Origin: Persicaria tinctoria
Taxonomy: Eukaryota; Streptophyta; Magnoliopsida; Caryophyllales; Polygonaceae
Length of the DNA stretch: 64,000 nt
Assembly: GCA_037127255.1 (NCBI GenBank)
Contig: JBANSL010000009.1
Location: 31,287,475-31,351,474, forward strand
Direction: 5' to 3'
Shown: positions 34,291-43,166 of the stretch, in pieces
Position numbering within the stretch: the stretch's first letter is position 1
Layout: every line of letters begins with the position of its first letter
Notes under the pieces: model-generated
Told to the model about the DNA's origin: nothing
The model's input: the letters and a program-made list of their open reading frames with translations, nothing else
Databases searched by the model: none
Position numbers and translations under genes: made by a program

Positions 34291-34610
34291 ATAAAGTTAG
34301 GAATTGTTTGATAAGGGAGAATCGATTTTTTTAAAATAATTTTCTTTATACCCATATATGATAAAGAATGTTAAAAAATTATTTAAAAAACTCTTAAATT
34401 TATTATTTTAATCGTAATTTTTAATTGAAAAAACTAAGAGAAGCAAAAATTTAGTCAAACGAATTTGAACTCATGACTTCATGATTTAATGCCCACTTTG
34501 TACCAGGGAATGTGTTTTATAATTTTTTTTTTTGTATTACTTTAGTTCTAAAATTAGTAGAAAATAGTTTTAAAAAACATGCAATTTTTTTCCTTTCCAA
34601 TATCAGGGGG
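34291..34610. other. AT-rich spacer, nothing recognised
   Basis: Unique AT-rich sequence between the LINE C duplication and the first MITE; no gene or repeat recognised. Confidence 0.5.
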
Positions 34611-34654
34611 TTAGAGCATGTGCAACCATGGGGTTACCTCTTTCCTTTTTCAAT

Positions 34655-37625
34655 TTTTTTTTTTTTTGATTAAGTAAAAATTCGGATGCGAAATCGCTAT
34701 CCGATAGCATCCTTTCGGATGAGGTCGATGAGACCTGGATCATTGTATATAGATGGGGTGGAGGCAATATGAGCAAGGTGTGCAACCTTATCCGCCACAC
34801 AATTGCCGTTACGAAGGATGTGTGAAAACGATACTTCGTAAAACCCCATAAGAAGGGTGCTAATATCACCCATGATTAGCTCAATTTCCCATGGACATCT
34901 AGTTTTAGCCTGTAAATGATTGATAATGGTGAGTGAATCTCCTTCTATTATTATTTTAGGGATTCTCAAATCGAGGGCTTTGAGAACACCCCTTCTTAAT
35001 GCCAAAGCTTCGGTCATTAGAGGGGTTTGGTATCCGACCATTTCACTACCCATTGCTACTGGATTCCCTGTGTTGTCACGAATGATGTAACCTATCGAAC
35101 TCTGTCGTTGGCCTGATGCTGAACCATCAAAATTTAGTTTTAATTTCCCAGTTGGTGGCTTTTTCCATTTTTCCTTATTCCTTCTATTCCCACTTTTTCT
35201 GGGGGGATTTGCTTGTCTTTGTATTTTATTGTCGTCCTCTTTACTTTGCTCCCCTGCTTTCTTCCATTCATTAATGTATGATTCCACAAGTTTCATAAAT
35301 GCTCTTTCATTTGGCACTTTTTGTTGTTGGAAGATTAGCTTATTACGAACCATCCATATTGTCCACCAATGGAATACCAATTTCATTTTCTGCTGTGTGT
35401 CAAGTAATCTACCTAATTTGGACATTAGTTCCTCTATATTCCTTGTTATCCTGATATTGTCTTTGATTTCGGATTTCACTTTCGGTGATAAACATGAACA
35501 ACAGAAAGAGAATCTGCATTCGAATAATAGGTGGGTAGTGTCTTCTTCGTGGTGATTGCACAAGGTACAGTAAGGGGGTATTGCAACTCCTCTTTTAGCA
35601 AGACGGGTCGCTGTTGGGAGTCCATTCTGACAGACTTTCCACATGAAATTCTTTATTTTAGGCGGAACGTTCAAGTTCCAAATCCACGCATTATTGTCGT
35701 TATTTAATTCTATTGTTTTCGTGTTGAGTTTGTACGCACTAGACGTCGTAAACCATCCTTTTCTATCTGGCCACCAGTACATTCTGTCTTGGATTCGATT
35801 TACTGGGAGTGGAATATCTGTGATTTGTTGCGCTATACCATATGGTACTACTGTTTGTAATTTATCCAAATTCCATGCTCCATTAAGTATGTACTGATCA
35901 ACTGTATCTTCCCAATTGATCTTTGATGGGTCGAGACGAGCATTTTGAATATCCTTCACGGGAGCCCAGTTATCAAGCCAGAACTTGATTGTTTTTCCAT
36001 CGCCAACTGACCATGCTAGACCTTCCTTAAATGGCCGAATGAGTTTTCTTAGTTGCGTCCATTGCCACGATGCATTTCCTTTCTTGTCGAAATTAAGTAG
36101 TGGTATTGACTTTAGATACTTATGTTTGATAATTTTGACCCAACTGTTATCCGGTTCCGCAATGATTTTCCAAATGAGTTTCATTTGTAGTGCCTCATTC
36201 ATTTCTTTGGTTTTCCTTAATCCCATTCCTCCTTTCGCTTTCGGTTTACATACTCTATCCCATCCAATTAGTGGTTTGTATTGGAGGTCTTTGTTCCAGA
36301 AGAAAGTTCTATTGATTTTTTCTAGCGCTGTGTGAATTGTCACCGGGAGCATAAAGCTTTGCATAGCAAATAGTGGTTTAGAAGCTAAATTTGAGTTTAT
36401 TAACACCGACCTCCCATGTTGAGACATTGATTCAGCTCTCCATTTTGCCAATTGGTTAGTCGTTTTTCCGATGATTTCTTCGAATGTGCTTTTATTTACT
36501 CTACCGTCAACTATCGGACACCCTAGGTACTTGTCAAGTTTAACATGCTTTGATATACTTAAACATCCCTCAATAGTTAATATTCGCGATGCAGGAATCC
36601 CTGGGGAACCTTGAAAGGCCGACTTGTTATAATTAACTTTCTGCCCCGACAATAAACAGTAATCGTCGACAATTTTCCTTACTTTTTCACATGCTGCCAT
36701 GTTGCCTTTCGTAAAAATGATAATATCATCAGCGAATGCTAGGAAAGGGATTCTTGGTCCAGAAGGACCAAACCTAAAGCCAATGCCAAACTGGTTGAGA
36801 TTTGATTCATCTGTTAGTTTCCTCGCGAGCACCTCTGCTCCAAGGATGAACAAGAATGGAGACATGGGGTCGCCTTGTCTTAATCCCCTAGATGGTTTAA
36901 AGACTTCTGTAGGCCCATTATTTACTAAAACCGAGAAGGAGACTGTTGTTACACATTCCATTATTAAACTTATGACATAGTTGCTGAAACCAAATTTTCT
37001 TAATACTGCCTCGGTGAAGGTCCAATCAACTCTATCGTAGGCTTTTTCCATATCCAGTTTAATAGCTAGCCATCCTTCTGATCCTTTCCTTGACTTAAAT
37101 GAATGGAAGATCTCATGTGCTATCAGTATGTTATCCTGAATTGCTCTATCAGATACAAATGCTCCTTGAAAGGGGTGTATTAATTTCCCAATCACCTTCT
37201 TGAGTCTTTCTGTTAAAATTCTCGATATTATTTTATATATTGTTGAACACAGACTAATAGGTCTATAGTCTGACGTCTTTGATGGATTGTCACACTTTGG
37301 TAGCAGAGTGATAAATGTATGATTTATCTGTCGAAGAATTCTGCCTGAATGGAAAAAGGCTTTAACTGCTTTAATCACATCATTCCCGATAATGTCCCAG
37401 TGAGACTTATAAAACTCCGCAGTCATCCCATCTGGTCCCGGGGATTTGTTGAGGCCTAATGACCATACCGCATTTTTTATTTCACTGTTAGATGGCTGTT
37501 GGCTTAGGGTCCTATTTTCTCCTTTTTCAATTTGTATCCCCTTATTATAATTTGCCAACTCATATATTTTTTTCTCTAAATTATTTTCTACTTTTTCTAC
37601 CTCTTCTTTAGAGGTTACCTTGTTC
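34655..37625 (-). mobile_element. LINE D (L1-type), 5'-truncated, young
   Basis: Minus-strand LINE inserted in MITE 1. The 3' end has the tail TTTTTACTTAATC plus ~15 A. The 5' truncation lies near 37,625, just before RT. Possible imperfect duplication: GGAACAAGGTAACC at the 5' side and GGAAAGAGGTAACC at the tail side (12 of 14). One reading frame spans almost the whole insertion without a stop, so it inserted recently relative to LINEs A-C. Termini are approximate. Confidence 0.88.
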
Positions 37626-37630
37626 CACAC
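34697..37630 (-). CDS. LINE D ORF2 C-terminal two thirds (RT, zf-RVT, RNase H), intact frame
   Basis: 977 codons open. It lacks the endonuclease and a genuine start; the first few codons (WNKVT) probably come from flanking DNA. Order: LNKSPGPDGMTAEFYKSHWD (about residue 60), RT fingers and palm with KLDMEKAYDRVDW and RGLRQGDPMSPFLF, and the catalytic FLAFADDIIIF (about 300). Then thumb/connection with MLPVTIHTALEKINRTFFW (about 435), and zf-RVT with NVPPKIKNFMWKV and C-x2-C-x7-H-x4-C (about 640-700). RNase H has acidic residues in KLNFDGSAS, MTEALAL, IIEGDSLTI and NCVADKVAHLA (about 850-955). The C-terminus is GLIDLIRKDAIG. It would make RT and RNase H only if transcribed from neighbouring DNA. 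Confidence 0.9.
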   Translation of the reverse strand: MWNKVTSKEEVEKVENNLEKKIYELANYNKGIQIEKGENRTLSQQPSNSEIKNAVWSLGLNKSPGPDGMTAEFYKSHWDIIGNDVIKAVKAFFHSGRILRQINHTFITLLPKCDNPSKTSDYRPISLCSTIYKIISRILTERLKKVIGKLIHPFQGAFVSDRAIQDNILIAHEIFHSFKSRKGSEGWLAIKLDMEKAYDRVDWTFTEAVLRKFGFSNYVISLIMECVTTVSFSVLVNNGPTEVFKPSRGLRQGDPMSPFLFILGAEVLARKLTDESNLNQFGIGFRFGPSGPRIPFLAFADDIIIFTKGNMAACEKVRKIVDDYCLLSGQKVNYNKSAFQGSPGIPASRILTIEGCLSISKHVKLDKYLGCPIVDGRVNKSTFEEIIGKTTNQLAKWRAESMSQHGRSVLINSNLASKPLFAMQSFMLPVTIHTALEKINRTFFWNKDLQYKPLIGWDRVCKPKAKGGMGLRKTKEMNEALQMKLIWKIIAEPDNSWVKIIKHKYLKSIPLLNFDKKGNASWQWTQLRKLIRPFKEGLAWSVGDGKTIKFWLDNWAPVKDIQNARLDPSKINWEDTVDQYILNGAWNLDKLQTVVPYGIAQQITDIPLPVNRIQDRMYWWPDRKGWFTTSSAYKLNTKTIELNNDNNAWIWNLNVPPKIKNFMWKVCQNGLPTATRLAKRGVAIPPYCTLCNHHEEDTTHLLFECRFSFCCSCLSPKVKSEIKDNIRITRNIEELMSKLGRLLDTQQKMKLVFHWWTIWMVRNKLIFQQQKVPNERAFMKLVESYINEWKKAGEQSKEDDNKIQRQANPPRKSGNRRNKEKWKKPPTGKLKLNFDGSASGQRQSSIGYIIRDNTGNPVAMGSEMVGYQTPLMTEALALRRGVLKALDLRIPKIIIEGDSLTIINHLQAKTRCPWEIELIMGDISTLLMGFYEVSFSHILRNGNCVADKVAHLAHIASTPSIYNDPGLIDLIRKDAIG

Positions 37631-37871
37631 TTTGTGTGTTTAAAAAAAATATAAATAACATGTAGTTACCCACTTGTGTGTTTAAAAAAAAAGTTAAAAT
37701 AAAAGGGAAGATGTTACCTTAGTAGAAAGAGATAACCCCTTCCAACCTCTTCCCTTAAGGTTTGACTTGTAACCATGAGTTTATCTTTTAAGACCTATAA
37801 GCTAAGCAAAACTCATGGTTGCACATGGTCTTAAGTCACCCTATACCTTGTTGACCCTTGCTTAGGTGTAA

Positions 37872-38257
37872 GAGCATCAACAACCAAGGGTTTTGATTAC
37901 CTTAAGGTCACTAAAAGGTAACCCCTTGGTTGTGGCTTATAACTTAAGGTAATGGAATGGAAGAGGTTACCTTGGTAGAGAGAGGTAACCTCTTCTCTTT
38001 TGTAATTTTGTTTTCTTTTTTTTTTTAATCAAAAAGTAAAGGAAAGATATGATGGTTGACATGATAAAGGAAAAGAAAAGGTGAAAATCAATTTAAAAAG
38101 AGGTAGGAGGTTTCTCCATGGTTATAGAACAAACCTTTTAAGATAAGGTAGAAAAAGTGAAAAAATATTTAAACAAAAAAATAAATAAGATGTAAAATTA
38201 TAATAGGATGAGAGAAAAGAAATTTGGTAAGAGGTTTCCCCATGGTTGTTGATGGTC
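37872..38257. mobile_element. PIF/Harbinger-like MITE 2 (386 bp)
   Basis: Terminal repeats GAGCATCAACAACCAAGGG and, from the right, GACCATCAACAACCATGGGG, with a 3-bp duplication TAA (37869-37871 and 38258-38260). It shares the GA(G/C)CAT...CAACCA(A/T)GG end design and internal AGGTAACC words with MITE 1, so they are related families. Noncoding. Confidence 0.85.
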
Positions 38258-38261
38258 TAAG

Positions 38262-38511
38262 AGCTATTCAAATGGGCTCAACATTGGAGATGGCAGAGGC
38301 TGGGGCATATCATTTATGTTTTCCAATTTGCATGAGATGATGATTTGACACGTATCATGATATCATTGTGGAGTCTGATTGTCGAATTGTTAAATTCACA
38401 ATTGCGGAATAAAAACCCTTTCGAGAAATGTGTTGTGTTTCATTTTGAAGAATGTGATGCATATTCTCTCTCTCTCTCTCTCTCAAATTAGATTTGTTTG
38501 TGTGTTTCTAC
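38262..38511 (+). pseudogene. RNase H-like domain fragment
   Basis: A plus-strand stretch reads MAEAGAYHL and then IVVESDCRIVKFTIAE (about 38,360-38,410). This resembles the RNase H fold of plant RVT_3 proteins and LINE C-termini (AEA...E-S-D-C-x-x-V). Stops interrupt it. It may be the same LINE or gene fragment as 46,417-46,571 (poly(A) side), split by the 7.9-kb element. A (CT)n run occurs at 38,465-38,484. Confidence 0.5.
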
Positions 38512-38959
38512 TAGGGGTGGGCGCGGGACGGGACGGGATGGGGGTCGTCCTGCGTCCCGTCCCTCGTAATTTTTGCGGGACGGTGCGGGACCGCGATGAG
38601 ACGGGCCTTGTCCCTCAAATAATAAATATTCAAATAAAATTTTAAAATTCGTATATATTTTACGGTTTTCAAACGTGTAACATATATATATATTTATAAT
38701 AGTTTTATATTTTACGATATTTGTTATATATACACATATTTGATACATTATAGTATTATACATATAATTACAATACATATATAGACACACTAATACAATA
38801 TAAACTATAGAATTAGTATATACCGTATAGAATTAGTAAGTGTGAGTGTGTTGTACAATGTACATATGTATACTGTATACATAATACACGTACTGTAGGT
38901 ACATATATTTATGTGTAAAGAATATATAGGGTTTACAGCCACCCGAGCCCGGACGTGCA

Positions 38960-38979
38960 GCACATCCTTAAGGACGTGC
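38960..38979. repeat. 20-bp near-palindrome before the mobile-domain gene
   Basis: GCACATCCTTAAGGACGTGC, a dyad with one mismatched pair. The identical 20-mer recurs at 43008-43027, ahead of the transposase gene. Related GCACGTCC...GACGTGC dyads cluster at 42,850-42,930 and 46,169-46,231. The distribution at the element ends and gene starts suggests transposase or regulator binding sites; this is inferred. Confidence 0.75.
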
Positions 38980-39141
38980 AAGCTCGTCCCCTAAAATCGA
39001 AGCCGACGTGCTTCGTCGTTCCCAATTCCATCCAAATCCAGAAGAGAGAAAGAGAGAGCGGCCGAGAGCGATTGCCGGAGACCGAGTGCCATTGCCGGAG
39101 AGAGAGAGAGATCGCCGGAGTGAGAGAGAGAGAGAGAGAGG

Positions 39142-39521
39142 TTGCCGGAGAGAGAGAAAGAGAAAGAGATCAGAGACAGAGAGAGAGAATCACAGAGAGA
39201 TGGAGCCAGAGAGAGAGAGGTGGTGGTGGAGCTCGCGGTGTTGGCGGATACGGCGGAGGTGGTGCCGGTGGCTGAGGAGGGTGGTGGTGGGGGTGGAGCA
39301 ATGAGGGAGGGGTTGGCGGTGGAGCCAGTGGCCGGGGGTGGTGGTGGGGCGTCGCCCATGGAGGTTGAGGAGGGTGGTGGTGGTGGAGCAGCAGAGGCGG
39401 TGGCCGGGGGTGACGGTGGTGGTGGTGGTGGTGGTGGTGATGGTGGCGGAGTGGCTGAGGCGGACCTATTACTGCTGCGGAAGCGGCGGACTATGGAGGT
39501 TTCGCCGGTCCCGACCCCACC
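39142..39521 (+). other. Gly-rich low-complexity frame, possible first exon
   Basis: An open frame rich in Glu/Arg then Gly (GGGGG runs) ends at CCGACCCCACCG|GTATGT, a plausible splice donor. With an acceptor TGCAG at 40,195 it could be the first exon of the mobile-domain gene, but the simplest phase-0 join would hit a stop, so this is weak. GA-repeats (39,045-39,200) and GGT-repeats (39,220-39,440) dominate. Confidence 0.3.
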
Positions 39522-39529
39522 GGTATGTT

Positions 39530-40190
39530 CTTTGATTTATTTATTTTGTTTGATTTATTTTTATAGTTTTATAATATAGTTTAGATTTTAATATAGTATT
39601 ATAATATAATTTGACAGATTATAATTAGTTTTTTTATATAGTTTGATAGATACTATATAATTTGATAGATTATATAATTTTAGTACATAGTTTGAAAGAT
39701 ATTATATAGTTTGTATATTTTGATAGTTTTCATGGAAAAACAATAAAAACGATTAATATATATTACAAGATATTAAAACATATTACAATATATTAAAATA
39801 CATTAAAAGACATTAAAATAAATTAAAATAAAAATGTTAAAATATATTAAAATATATTAAACTACATAAAAATAAATTCTAATTGAAAGACAATAAAAAC
39901 ATTAAAATATAATAAAATATAATAAAATACATAGAAATAAATTTAAATTGAAAGAAAATAAAAACATTAAAATATAATAAATTATAATAAAATACATAAA
40001 AAAATAAATTTAAATTTAAAGTAAATAAAAATATTAAAATATATTAAAAAACCTTAACAGATATTAAAATGCATTAAAAGATATTAAAATATAATAAAAA
40101 CATTATAACATATTAAAATACATAAAAATAGTTAACGAGATAAAATAAAAAACCTTAAAAGTAACAGGTTCTCAACATTTCATAATAACA
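39530..40190. other. AT-rich intron-like stretch
   Basis: Extremely AT-rich, with many ATTAAAATA-type words, between a GTATGT at 39,522 and TGCAG at 40,191-40,195. It behaves as an intron or spacer of the element; nothing else recognised. Confidence 0.5.
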
Positions 40191-40195
40191 TGCAG

Positions 40196-42539
40196 GGAGG
40201 CTCGTGAGGGGGGACGGTACCCTCTGGCCTGTTACGTTCGCCGACCGGGCAGCGGTCAGCCAAATTTCAAAGGAGACGGTACCCGACGTTCCGACAGACA
40301 CAGTCGACGATCTGCTTGCTTCTGTAGAGCGGTACCAGCAGTCGATGGGGACGCCCCCGGCCGACGAGCACGACAGCTTCTGGAAGGGTCTACCAGGTTG
40401 GGATCCTTCTGGCGATGCGATGATGGGGTTGCAGCCTTCTTTAGAGACCGCAGATGTTTTGAGTAGCTGCATTACCGACGTAGTCGCTGAGCGACGGGCC
40501 GACATGGGTAGACCACCTACTCGTGTTCCACCCACCATCTCGGAGGCATCTACTTCAGCCGTTCAGGAGACTTCTACTTCAGCTGTGCCGGAGGCTTCTA
40601 CTTCAGCCGTCCCAAAGGCTTCTACATCCGACACCCACGAGGCCGAGCCTTCGATCTCCTTGACCTCTACAGATGATGTGATCCCTGACGTCGTTGAGGA
40701 GGCTGACGAAGATCAGGAGGGGCAGGCTGAAGGCCAGGGGGTCCCATAGGTAGAGCCCGAGCCCATCCCTGCGCAGGCTGCCGCACCGGCTGTACAAGTC
40801 GACCCTTTATTGCCGCTAGAAGAGCTGCTTGTGTTTTACAGGCATCACCGCGCGTATCAGGTGTGGAGAGATCCTACTATGGAGCTGCCGCTGCTGAAGT
40901 TCCACCACCGGGCGACTCACCTGCAGCCTTTTGAGCGCTACATATTTGAGGGTCCGGGGACCTAGGTGCAGGATCTGATCCCATCCGACATCCCCCAGCT
41001 GAGGTCCCTCCACTAGGAGTGTGTCGACGAGTTTACCTGCACAGCCTTCCTGGAGCATTGGCATCCGGAGACCAGCTCCTTCCACTTTTCATGGGGTGAG
41101 ATGACCATCACGCTGTATGATGTTGCATGCCTCATGGGTCTTCCGATGGATAGCCAGCCTTGCATGTCACATCTGCCCACGGGCGCATTGATCCCCACCG
41201 TCGCGGAGTACTACCAGCTCACCCAGCACACTTTGAAGGCATACAGACACACTGGCGGCCCTCCAGTGACTTGGTTGACTGCCCTGTGGCAGCAGAGACA
41301 CGGGCCGCTCGTCGACCCCACCCCCGCTAATGACCCAGAGGCCGCGGCTGATCCTGAGCAGATTTGGCTGCGCACGCATGTGGGAGGGGGTCAGCCCGAG
41401 GATGACCTTGCATAACGTCAGTTTCTGCACAGAGGGTATATGGCCATCGCTCTCGCCGCGACTCTGTTTGTGGACAAGTCGCAGAGCTGGATCCCATCGA
41501 GGATATTCGGCCTTATTTGGGACATCCCGCGTACGGTCACCCTTGCATGGGCTGCAGGTGCTGTCGCATGTCTATAAAGGGGCCTAGGCGAGGCTACCCG
41601 CGCAAGTGCGAAGGGTATAGACAGCTGCACGCCGATCCTACAGGTACGAGACCGTTGAATTAGAGTTTTAGTTAACAAATCTTTATATTATATGCTAACG
41701 ACATACTTTTTTGTGTGAAGGCTTGGATATGGGCGTACTTCCCTCGCTTCCGAGGTGAGTTCTCCAGCGATCCGGCTAGGAAGGATGACCCTCGCTTCTA
41801 CGCGAAGTTCATCTGTCCGAAGGCGCCACAGTGCATGAAGGACGTCGCGAAGCTGAAGAAGGTGCAGGATCTGCGGGACGAGGTAGACCGTCTTACTGTC
41901 GCCGATGTATGTATTCGAGACTCTATCTATATGACTTATATTTCTTAACCGTGAATTACGCCTGTTTTAATTATAGGTCGAGTGGATGCTCTTTGGGCGT
42001 GATCTGGACTTCGACTGCCAGTACCGTCAGTCCACCTATCGGGGCACCATCACCTTTTGCGGGGAGGAGGAGTCGTATATGCCCGATAAATGCCTCCGTC
42101 AGTTCGGACGGGTCCAGGGGATCCCGCAGCCCGTCATAGCGCCGGATTAGGTCTCTCGCGACACCACCCTGAAGAACGCGAGGTACGTGGCCGTGTTTAC
42201 CCAGGGCCACAACAAGTGGCGGGACCTGCAAGACGAGGGTCGCTTCTATAGGCCAGTGTCACTGCAGATTACTTGCCTTGGTACGCGTCGCAGAGCTGGC
42301 CGTACGTGCTGCCGACCACGCCACCCCATCCGGACCCGCCGGCGCCCGTCCATCCGGTCGGCTTGGATCCATGGGTGGACCTCCCTCAGCCTCCAGTCAT
42401 GCCTCCGGCGTTGGCGGCCCGCTTGCATGAGATAGAGGGCTATTGGAGGGCCTTGTCTACCGACCCTCGCCTTGAGGAGCTATTGGACGAGGTGACGGGT
42501 ATTCTGCATGCGGTAGTCAGCAACCCACCTGGACATTGA
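40196..42539 (+). pseudogene. Plant mobile domain (PMD) protein gene, decayed
   Basis: Plus-strand frame with the plant mobile domain (MAIN/MAIL1-like, PF10536 type) often carried by transposons. An N-terminal Ser/Thr/Glu-rich stretch (40,204-40,749) precedes FYRHHRAYQVWRD, TCTAFLEHWHPETSSFHFSW, GEMTITLYDVACLMGLPMDS and GYMAIALAATLFVDKS. Exons appear to join at 41,643/41,721 and 41,906/41,977 (GT...AG), giving YFPRFRGEF, then VEWMLFGRDLDFDCQYR and ARYVAVFTQGHNKW. A 1-nt frameshift near 42,262 is followed by DYLPWYASQSWPY to a stop at 42,539. Stops at about 40,749, 40,963, 41,014, 41,413, 41,574 and 42,148, mostly explicable by C-to-T change, show decay. Confidence 0.85.
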
Positions 42540-42817
42540 TGTACATTTATACTTTTGCAGTATCTATCTTTATATTATACTTTTATATTACGGATTTTGT
42601 ATATATCTCTATATTTCTATCTCGAGTAGACTCTTCTCATTTCTTCCGAGTCATATTGAACGTAAACATCAAGAACGAAAACGTTAATATGATAAGGTTG
42701 CCCGATAACGAAAACGTGAAGAACGGATGAACATAAAGAACGAAAATGGTTAAGGACGAGTTAGGTTAGTTAGGTTAGTTAGATTTAGGGCTAGGGTTGT
42801 TAGGGTTTAGGGTTAGG

Positions 42818-42965
42818 TTAAGTCTAGGGTTAGGAAAATGCACGTGGTCAAGAACGTGCTTGCACGTCGTTGACCACGTGATGCACGTCCTTGACGACGT
42901 GCAGTGTGGTCAACGACGTGCTAGCACGTTCTTGACCAAGTGCATTTTCCTAACCCTAGACTTAA
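42818..42965. repeat. Long palindrome, 60-bp arms, 28-bp loop
   Basis: Left arm 42818-42877 and right arm 42906-42965 are inverted copies matching at 58 of 60 positions. The 28-bp loop is itself nearly palindromic (GCACGTC...GACGTGC). Upstream is degenerate TTTAGGG-like sequence and downstream its reverse (CCCTAAA). It sits between the two genes of the element and would form a strong hairpin in RNA or extruded DNA. Confidence 0.92.
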
Positions 42966-43007
42966 CTTGGCCATACCCTAAAACCCTAGCCAAACCTTAA
43001 ACCCTAG

Positions 43008-43027
43008 CACATCCTTAAGGACGTGCA
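43008..43027. repeat. 20-bp near-palindrome before the transposase gene
   Basis: Identical to 38960-38979. It lies ~140 bp before the proposed first exon of the MULE-OTU gene, so both genes of the element have the same 20-mer upstream. Confidence 0.75.
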
Positions 43028-43166
43028 CGCACGTCGTAAAGTACGTGCACTTCCGCATACCTTTAATGCAACAGTACCTATTTGAAGCGAAGGGGGACAA
43101 CTTGATTCCGCACTCCAAAAAAAAGTCCGATTTGTTTCGATATATTCCTTCACCGTTAGAATCGTT

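Larger units (their letters stand above)
34614..37830. mobile_element. PIF/Harbinger-like MITE 1 (split by LINE D)
   Basis: Terminal repeats GAGCATGTGCAACCATGGGG at the left and, inward from the right, GACCATGTGCAACCATGAGT. A 3-bp duplication TTA (34611-34613 and 37831-37833) is typical of PIF/Harbinger/Tourist elements. Without LINE D the MITE would be ~250 bp. A phrase TGTGTGTTTAAAAAAAA is tandemly repeated just after the LINE (about 37,635 and 37,675). Confidence 0.85.

Noticed and set aside
37521..37533. CCTTTTTCAATTT as the LINE D target duplication (with 34,644-34,656)
   Set aside because: The right copy lies inside the continuous RT-linker reading frame, so it is probably chance; the GGAANNAGGTAACC pair is the better, still imperfect, candidate.
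38991..39359. Minus-strand Pro/Ser-rich frame of 122 codons
   Set aside because: Low-complexity GA and GGT repeats read backwards; no independent support.
40155..40797. Minus-strand frames opposite the mobile-domain gene
   Set aside because: Shadows of a GC-rich coding strand.
42760..42835. Interstitial telomere repeat
   Set aside because: TTTAGGG-like words are degenerate and mirrored in the neighbouring palindrome; no regular array.
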